From: Henricia sp. BOLD:AAB3569
Lineage: Eukaryota; Echinodermata; Asteroidea; Spinulosida; Echinasteridae
Direction: 5' to 3'
Length of the DNA stretch: 64,000 bases
Assembly: GCA_037783545.1 (NCBI GenBank)
Contig: JBBELK010000387.1
Coordinates: forward strand, 1,922,001-1,986,000
A program made the translations under genes and the position numbers. Shown piece by piece: positions 56,925 to 64,000 of the stretch. The stretch's first letter is position 1, and each line of letters starts with the position of its first letter. Under the pieces are notes generated by a model. It was not told the origin of the DNA. It saw only the letters and a list, made by a program, of their open reading frames with translations, and made no database searches.

Positions 56925-58345
56925 GAAATCTTACTGCAGCGTTTGAGGCGGTTTTTAGGCTGACCATGTACCAATGCACTTAATAAAGAAATATTACTGC
57001 AGCGTTTGAGGTTGATTTCGCGCTGACCAGTGTACTTTATACAGAAATATTACTGCAGCGTTTGAGGTGGTTTTCGCGCTGACCAATATACTTTATAAAA
57101 AAACATTACTGCAGCGTTTGAGGTGGATTTCAGGGAGACCAATAGGCTTTACGCAGAAAAATTACTGCAGCGTTTGAGGTGGATTTCGCGCTGACCAGTG
57201 TACTTTATACAGAAATATTACTGCAGCGTTTGAGGTGGATTTCAGGGAGACTAATAGGCTTCACGCAGAAATATTACTGCAGCGTTTGGGGTGGTTTTCA
57301 GGCAGACCAGTGTACTTTTTACAGAAATATTACTGCAGCGTTTGAGGTGGTTTTCAGGCAGACCAGTGTACTTTATACAGAAATATTACTGCAGCGTTTG
57401 AGGTGGTTTTCAGGGAGACCAATAGGCTTTACGCACAAATATTACTGCAGCGTTTGAGGTTTTCATGCAGACCAATATACTTTATAAAAAAACATTACTG
57501 CAGCGTTTGAGGTGGATTTCAGGGAGACCAATAGGCTTTACGCAGAAAAATTACTGCAGCGTTTGAGGTGGATTTCGCGCTGACCAGTGTACTTTATACA
57601 GAAATATTACTGCAGCGTTTGAGGTGGATTTCAGGGAGACTAATAGGCTTCACGCAGAAATATTACTGCAGCGTTTGAGGTGGTTTTCAGGCAGACCAGT
57701 GTACTTTTTACAGAAATATTAGGCCTACTGCAGCGTTTGAGGTGGTTTTCAGGCAGACCAATATACTTTATAAAAAAAAAAAATTACTGCAGCGTTTGAG
57801 GTGGATTTCAGGGAGACCAATAGGCTTTACGCAGAAATATTACTGCAGCGTTTAAGGTGGTTTTCAGGCAGACCAGTGTACTTTTTACAGAAATATTACT
57901 GCAGCGTTTGAGGTGGTTTTCAGGCAGACCAGTGTACTTTATACAGAAATATTACTGCAGCGTTTGAGGTGGTTTTCAGGGAGACCAATAGGCTTTACGC
58001 ACAAATATTACTGCAGCGTTTGAGGTGGTTTTCAGGCAGACCAATATACTTTATAAAAAAAACATTACTGCAGCGTTTGAGGTGGATTTCAGGGAGACCA
58101 ATAGGCTTTACGCAGAAAAATTACTGCAGCGTTTGAGGTGGATTTCGCGCTGACCAGTGTACTTTATACAGAAATATTACTGCAGCGTTTGAGGTGGATT
58201 TCAGGGAGACCAATAGGCTTCACGCAGAAATATTACTGCAGCGTTTGAGGTGGTTTTCAGGGAGACCAATAGGCTTCACGCAGAAATATTACTGCAGCGT
58301 TTGAGGTGGATTTCGCGCTGAACGGTGTACTTGCTACAAAAATAG
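56925..58345 (-). repeat. Right-arm array, about 25 units of 53-57 bp
   Basis: This is the same unit family as the left arm, in reverse (TTACTGCAGCGTTTGAGGTG). Variants include GATTTCAGGGAGACCAATAG and GTTTTCAGGCAGACCAGTGT. A block of several units (about 57090-57440) is repeated at about 57500-57720 and 58040-58250. Confidence 0.92.
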
Positions 58346-58364
58346 TAATACAGCCTTTGACTCC

Positions 58365-58550
58365 TATCTCCCTTCCCCCTCCCCTCCCTTCGACCGCCCC
58401 AACCCTGTCCCGGCCCATCCATGCCCCAACCCCACCCCTGCCCTGGCCAACCCCACCACAGCCCCAACCCCACCCCAGCCCCAACCCCACCCCAGCCCCA
58501 ACCTCACCCCAACCCCAGCACCAACCCCACCCCACACCCCCCAAGCCAAG
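58365..58550. repeat. C-rich CCAACCCCACCCCAGCC tract
   Basis: A strongly strand-asymmetric polypyrimidine-like tract at the inner edge of the right arm. The proline-rich and glycine/tryptophan-rich open frames across it are low-complexity by-products. Confidence 0.75.
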
Positions 58551-59178
58551 TAAATGCAAGTCGTATCATGGAGCTATATGGTCGTATACAGCCAAAACAA
58601 ACACAAAACCCAAATTATTTTCCATTGATGCAAGCCGAATCGCTAATTATTTGTCTCGCTGAAGGCTAATGGCAGGCGTACTATTGTACCATTTTATGCC
58701 AAAGGACTAGGTGAAGTCTAATTTAGAAGCAAAATGTGTGCCGCCCTCATTCCACTTTTTCTTCGGATATTTCTTGAATTTTAAAAACATTACTGCAGCG
58801 TTTGAGATTTAACATCCACCGCGCCAAGTCGGGAAAAAGAAGATGGTCAACGTTCGACAGCGGAGAAAAATTCACTCAATTTGCTGTTTATGAGCGACGG
58901 AAGTTTCTCTGTGAATGCTCAATTATTTAAGGTATGTTTTTCGTCAATTTATCGATATAATTCGTGACCGAGATGCTCTTTACGCCGTTTTATTTTTGCC
59001 GTATGTAATGTCAAATTTTCTTGACACATTCCTCCGAAATAAGTAAATAGCGCCCTCTATGAACAGAACGCCGAAGGTACATTGTCCTGGGGGCGGGGCC
59101 GGGAGGGGGAAGTGCACACGGAAACGGTTTTATTTCCAACCTGTGCACGTATGCAAATCACATTGATCAATCGGTATT

Positions 59179-60236
59179 TTTTTCGTATACATTGAACAAA
59201 GATTTTAAGGAAATTACCTCCTGGATCCAACAGATAATGTAATTTTAAGATATAGGCTAGCTAAGATAATCTCAGCTCTTTTTTTATCATTTTTCATTGG
59301 GATGTGGTCTTTTCACGTGTAGAGCTGAGAGAAGTTATGAACATGAACCCGCCATCGCAAAAACAGGACAAAACAAATGTCATTTTCTCACCGTGACACA
59401 CTAATTCCCCCTAAAACTCACCCAAACCTTGCCAGGCATAACCACTACGCAGGTCCTTGAGGGAAATAACCAGCCACGATGATTATTTTGCCAACAATTC
59501 CAGCAAAACAAACCGGTATGCTCACAGCCTAACCGTTGTCATGTTGTGTTTAAAAACGTCTGGACGTAAAGGTCAAGTCTGGTAACCAATGCGCATTGGT
59601 ATTCCTTTGTACACAGACTAGACACTTGGTTGTTTTTGAACAAGACAAAAACGGCTAGGCTGTGAGCATACCGGTTTGTTTTGCTGGAATTGTTGGCAAA
59701 ATAATCATCGTGGCTGGTTATTTCCCTCAAGGACCTGCGTACATGTAGGGGTTATGCCTGGCAAGGTTTGGGTGAGTTTTAGGGGGAATTAGTGTGTCAC
59801 GGTGAGAAAATGACACATTTGTTTTGTCCTGTTTTTGCGATGGCGGGTTCATGTTCATAACTTCTCTCAGCTCTACACGTGAAAAGACCACATCCCAATG
59901 AAAAATGATAAAAAAAGAGCTGAGATTATCTTAGCTAGATATAGGCCTACTTCCCACTTGCACTTTTGTCGCAAATGTTGCATTCAGTTTAGTGCACAAG
60001 ATAACCATTCATGCGTGCACAGCACCCTCTGTTATCGCACTTATACATGGACCGCTCGCACTGTAATTTTGTGCATTACTTTATGCAGTAATTTTATAAT
60101 TTATTTATCTAAAAAATGCAACATTTTCGACAGAAGTGCAAGTGGGAAGTATATCTCAACATTGGATGATCTCATAATTCCAGGAGGTAATTTCATTCAA
60201 ATCTTTGTTCAATGTATACAAAAAAATTACCAAATT
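59179..60236. mobile_element. Family C TIR element, copy 3, interrupted by a foldback element
   Basis: GTATACATTGAACAAAGATT on the left and AATCTTTGTTCAATGTATAC-type sequence on the right are inverted ends. The interior sequence shared with 3150-3545 is split at GATATAGGC by the 680-bp insertion at 59258-59937. Confidence 0.7.
59258..59937. mobile_element. 680-bp foldback element with long TIRs and 9-bp target duplication
   Basis: Arms 59258-59538 and 59652-59937 are near-identical reverse complements (outer ends TAGCTAAGATAATCTCAGCT), separated by about 113 bp. GATATAGGC flanks exactly on both sides (59249-59257 and 59938-59946). The near-perfect arms suggest recent activity. A 9-bp duplication with long TIRs fits Mutator-like or FB-type elements. 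No coding capacity. Confidence 0.88.
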
Positions 60237-60684
60237 TTCTCACTCTAGTCTTAGTCTTAAATTTGTTTTTTCATAAAATCTGCGCTTACCGATCGATGCC
60301 CAATGTGTCATTTTAAAGAAAAATTCTGATCAACTTCTCAACTCTTACCGACCGACTGCGACAGAATTGGCAGATTTTAGAAAATTAATAACTTGGGCAA
60401 AATTAAGAAAAAATTTTATATTTTATTTGAATTTGTCTAGTCGAAATTGGTCCCGATCGCAGATAATACACCTTTAAGAAATATTGATTGATGTCACAAT
60501 TCATAGCCTGACTCTAATTGAGATAACTGATATTGATTTGGCTGAAACTGTGGAGTATGGGTCGTTTGTCATTTTGTCAGAAGATCGGTTATAATGTGTG
60601 TTTTAACTCATGTGGATGACAATGCCTAGTAGTAATACAGCAAGACGGACACATGTTTGCGTGGTTGAGACGGAGATCAATATA

Positions 60685-61156
60685 CACTCGACCAAAAAAG
60701 TTCTGTCACCAGTAAGACATTTGTAGATATTTATTATTAAATTGGATTTAATGTAGGAAAATAATATATCAAATTTTAGCTGAACATATCACTCAAAGGA
60801 ATAGAGCTCAATGGAGTCCATGATGGCAAGTATTTTGCTTCCACCATACCTAATGCAATGGCACGATTCAGATTGGACAATTTAACGATTTTGATTTGGA
60901 TGTTTTTGACAAGACATTGATAAATCCAAATTCACTTAAAAATTTCCTAATTGTCTACACACAAATTGCCCAAATCACAAGTTGCATTGTTCTTTGGTGT
61001 TTTTCATTCTGACCCCACACTCCTTTGTTGCATTCCTGTTCAGTGAAGCTTGCCATCATGATCTCTCTTGAGCTCTATTCCTTTGAGGGATATGTTCAAT
61101 TTAATAATAAATATCTATAAATGTCTTACTGGTGACAGAACTTTTTTGGTCGAGTG
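60685..61156. mobile_element. Tc1/mariner-type MITE, TA target duplication
   Basis: The ends CACTCGACCAAAAAAGTTCT and its complement continue through GTCACCAGTAAGACATTT. TA flanks both sides (60683-60684 and 61157-61158). Inner inverted pairs (GGAATAGAGCTCAA and TTGAGCTCTATTCC) extend the arms. 472 bp, no transposase. Confidence 0.8.
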
Positions 61157-61158
61157 TA

Positions 61159-62520
61159 CATGTAGTATAAAGCTTTCTTTGTATTTCCATTGAAAGACAA
61201 ACGGACGTGACAAACTAAAATACATCAAACTGAAATGTTTTTCTTTGCTCATTATAACCAACAACTAAGTTAGCGACTTGGAAAAAAAATAATCAAAATT
61301 TCTATTTTGAGGTGAAACCACTTTCACACAACAGACAAGTTGCAAAAGATTTTAAAAATACTTTTGTTGCTAAAATTAATCAAGCGGTTGTTGTTAAAAA
61401 GTGTCTAGTTAACGTGCGGAATCGTCAATGAAAATGAATAGACGGCAACTTCAAAAATTGTGATGTGATGCAAAGCGCCCTCTTTGGCACGAAGCATGTT
61501 ATTTTTTCTTGGTTAGTCTTAAATTTAAGCGTTATATATTTATCTTGTCGTTCAAGAACAGACTGTAAACAGGGCGCTGACATGACTGACAATAAACAGC
61601 GGTGCCAAGTAGAGCATGAGGGCACTATAGGTGCGGGCTTTGTTATGCCTAGAGTCATGCCCATATTGGTGTCTTGAATCAAGACTACATGTAGGTTGTT
61701 GACGGCGCCCACCAACTGCCCATTTTGGTAATATTTTGGGGCGGAAAATCTCACCACTGCACAGGTGGATTTGCTAATATTTGGCACAAATACAAAAAAA
61801 ACCAGCCCCAATAGACCTGCACCAAAAAGAAATCAGCCTGGCAGATTAAATGACAGAAACTAAAGGCAGCATGATTTACAGTGCAATTTCACGCAGCGGT
61901 CAATCAAGCTTGCAAAGTTCGGTTACGGATTTCACCAGTAATAGTGTCACGACTGCGCGGCTGATGGCGTCACGGGCTCCGAAATAAACTTTTATGTATA
62001 TTTGCTACACACAAATTTATAATTATTCAAAGGCCATACATTGATACAACTGTCACGCTGATTATTAAAGTCATAACAATTCTATCATTGCTCATTGTAA
62101 ACACCCAGGTCTGAACTGGCTACATGTAGCATTGAATCCTACTAACCATCGCATATCCCTCTGAGAATCCTCACTCCAAAGGCTTAGAAAATTAGTCGTG
62201 CGGTTTCCATGACGACGGATGTTTAATTATTAAGACCCGGACGGCGTAATTCAATAGGTTTCCCAATTTGGTCATGTTTGTATAAATTGCATTGTGGATA
62301 CAAAGTCCAGATAGAGACGTTATTCTGTGGTCGATTCTCCTTTTAATGTATGATAATCACGTATGTGCAAACAGCATAATCGTATTTTTGAAAATGTGTT
62401 TAATGTATTGAGGAAATCATTCCCCATACGTGTACATTCCCCATAAGGTCAAAACAGTTCTTTTGTAGTACATGTATTGTACATGTGGTGTAGCTAGCAT
62501 TATGAAAACATATGTAGCTT
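61159..62520. other. No recognisable gene
   Basis: An open frame of 128 codons on the minus strand (61425-61811) has no recognisable domain and overlaps GGGCGC-type repeat motifs. I do not call it a gene. The rest is AT-rich with no identified element. Confidence 0.4.
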
Positions 62521-62524
62521 ACAT

Positions 62525-62733
62525 GTACAGGGCTCGAATTTCATGAAAAAAATCTGCTAGACCGACGCTATTTTTACAAGACCAAAGCCACAAGGAACGT
62601 GGATTTACTGTTCGTTAGTTTAAAAATGCACTAGACCACTGGTCTACATGTAGTACGGTGGAGAAAGCACTAGACCGAGGCTTAAATTACTGGCCTCGGT
62701 CCACCGGTCCAGTGGGTATTTCGAGCCCTGATG
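62525..62733. mobile_element. Short TIR element with CAGGGCTCGAA ends, copy 1
   Basis: This begins CAGGGCTCGAATTTCATG and ends GGGTATTTCGAGCCCTG, an inverted pair. GACCGACGC, GACCACTGGTC and GACCGAGGC phrases recur inside. A second copy starts at about 63952 in the opposite direction and runs off the window. Confidence 0.7.
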
Positions 62734-62744
62734 TACCGGTATAA

Positions 62745-63950
62745 GACCGTGTTTTAAGGCCCAGTGGATCATTTGCAATGACCCCAAAAAGTAATCAACG
62801 AGTTTACAGGGGAAAAGTTCTGAAAGTAAAGATTGAATTAATAGCAACTATCCATTGAAAGGTTTTCGCTCAAAATGATATAATTTTACCAGAAAATAAT
62901 CCGTAAAGATGAAATTATTTAGATCGTTTGCAAACGATTTACTTATTTTTTGTTCGCATCTACGCGGTCCAAAATGCATGGGCGCTGTGTACTCCGTGTG
63001 CGTGTTCCAACGCGATGCATTTTTATGGATCGCGCGCACACGCAGTATGTGCGCCACAGAGTGCATGACGCAAGCCACATAGTACCCGATCGACTGAGAA
63101 CGAATATTTGAAACACCCCGCCAAGACCAGGAAAATGCATATGGATTTTTATGGGTTTTTTAAACGTGGTACATTTGACAAAGCTGAAATTTCTTCAGAT
63201 GAGTTTGTTGATGTCTTTCTTTTGATTTATAATGGTTTTATTCGCAGAATCGCTCAAAAACAGATCATCTACAGGGCCTTTAAATATAATATTGGATGGC
63301 TTTGAGGGTGATATGAGAATATACCGTACGAGTCATGAAAATACCGAATGAGCCGAAGGCGAGTTCGGTATTTTCATTTTCATTTTCATAAAAATGAAGC
63401 TTCTATCTTCTTTGCAAGTTTTTTGTCTGTTTGGTGTTGAAAACTTGAGTTCTTTTCCAACGTTTATAACTGCATTGTGCATGCTACTGTTGTACAGTAT
63501 TTTGTGTTACTGTACACGCACAGTGCATTTACTTGATGCATTACGCGCGCGTATGCGTGTGCTTTACTGCGCCTAGTGTGCACACACATGGGACTGGGGC
63601 TCTGTGCTGCACAGTATCAGAAACGCACGGTATCCGCAAAAGCTTCATTTTATATAATATCAAAAATCAGTTGCCTTCCCTCCTAATTTTAACTTACCGG
63701 TACATGTAGGCCTAAATGTGATCGAATGCTACTTGTACATAAAGCTGCCAAATTTGCACATAACATTTGCAGAATGGCTGGTGCCTCAGATTCTTCACTT
63801 TCAAATGGAGCTGTGCAGTTTAGAAAATCTACATACTATACTGTTGTTGCTATGTGGTGCACACCATTGCCTAGCAACCAACAGTCTGGTTGCTTTATGC
63901 CATTCTCTCCTACGGTGAATACGGTATTGATTCTGTACTTCACACCTGCT
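62745..63950. repeat. Dispersed repeat and unassigned sequence
   Basis: About 62745-63010 is an inverted copy of 6490-6735. Around 63340-63395 the phrases CCGAATGAGCC and CATTTTCATTTTCAT occur. The remainder to 63950 shows no recognisable gene. Confidence 0.4.
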
Positions 63951-63951
63951 G

Positions 63952-64000
63952 CAGGGCTCGAAATACCCACTGGACCGAGGCCAGTAATTTAAGACTCGGT
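63952..64000. mobile_element. TIR element with CAGGGCTCGAA end, copy 2, cut by window end
   Basis: CAGGGCTCGAAATACCCACT and the following GGACCGAGGCCAGTAATTTA match the right part of 62525-62733 in reverse. Confidence 0.65.

Larger units (their letters stand above)
49673..58820. mobile_element. 9.15-kb foldback-type element with 9-bp target duplication
   Basis: Both ends read GGTGGATGTTAAATCTCAAA in inverted orientation. GCGCCAAGT flanks the element exactly on each side (49664-49672 and 58821-58829). Inside each end the inverted homology continues past the first CTGCAG-containing unit through CAAGAAATATCCGAAGAAAA. A large tandem array then follows in each arm (49986-52870 and 56925-58345), in opposite directions. 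The centre (52871-56924) holds a decayed LINE and MITEs. Tandem-repeat arms plus a 9-bp duplication match the architecture of Drosophila FB and sea urchin TU foldback elements. No transposase was seen, so it looks non-autonomous. Confidence 0.85.

Noticed and set aside
58306-58669. Proline-rich and glycine/tryptophan-rich proteins on both strands
   Set aside because: They are low-complexity readings of the CCAACCCCACCCC tract with no start context or homology.
61425-61811. 128-codon minus-strand open frame
   Set aside because: No recognisable domain and no supporting splice or neighbour evidence; it overlaps repeat-type GGGCGC motifs.

Overview
This 64 kb window is eukaryotic nuclear DNA with intron-rich genes and a dense load of DNA-transposon debris. 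The proteins resemble animal proteins. Together with the abundant inverted-repeat elements and the recurring short motifs TAGGCCTA and ACATGTA, this suggests an invertebrate deuterostome, probably an echinoderm. That assignment is an inference and is only moderately secure.

Three protein-coding genes can be read exon by exon with consistent splice phases. (1) 493-21321, plus strand: a complete 22-exon gene for gamma-tubulin complex component 5 (TUBGCP5), predicted at 1043 residues. (2) 38534-24592, minus strand: a TDRD7-like germ-granule protein with two LOTUS/OST-HTH domains, two segments resembling double-stranded-RNA-binding domains, and one extended Tudor domain. Its 3' end is not resolved. 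It converges tail to tail on TUBGCP5. (3) 47316-41648, minus strand: a ZC2HC1A-like C2HC zinc-finger protein, seven exons seen, first coding exon not found. I see no sign that the three genes share a pathway: TUBGCP5 acts in microtubule nucleation, TDRD7 in germ-cell RNA granules, and the role of ZC2HC1A is poorly known.

The introns hold tRNA-derived tandem arrays (about 3.9-4.8, 15.0-16.1, 16.3-16.75 and 31.5-32.2 kb), tRNA-type SINEs, and many short terminal-inverted-repeat elements (MITEs), several inserted at TTAA. They also hold an exact 163-bp tandem repeat (19.9-20.85 kb), an 18-bp minisatellite (12.7-13.1 kb), and a two-copy element with an internal tandem of about 115 bp (11.2-12.0 and 41.9-42.4 kb).

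From about 49.6 kb to the end no host gene is recognisable. This part is dominated by a 9.15-kb foldback-type element (49673-58820). It is flanked by a perfect 9-bp target duplication, and each inverted end carries a long array of a roughly 56-bp unit. The two arrays run in opposite directions around a passenger region containing a decayed LINE and MITEs. A second, compact foldback element with another perfect 9-bp duplication lies 430 bp further on (59258-59937), followed by a Tc1/mariner-type MITE (60685-61156).

A short motif resembling the vertebrate CTCF core (CAACAGAGGGCGC and close variants) recurs more than ten times. Some copies lie inside repeats, one lies at a TUBGCP5 splice acceptor and one inside a TUBGCP5 coding exon.
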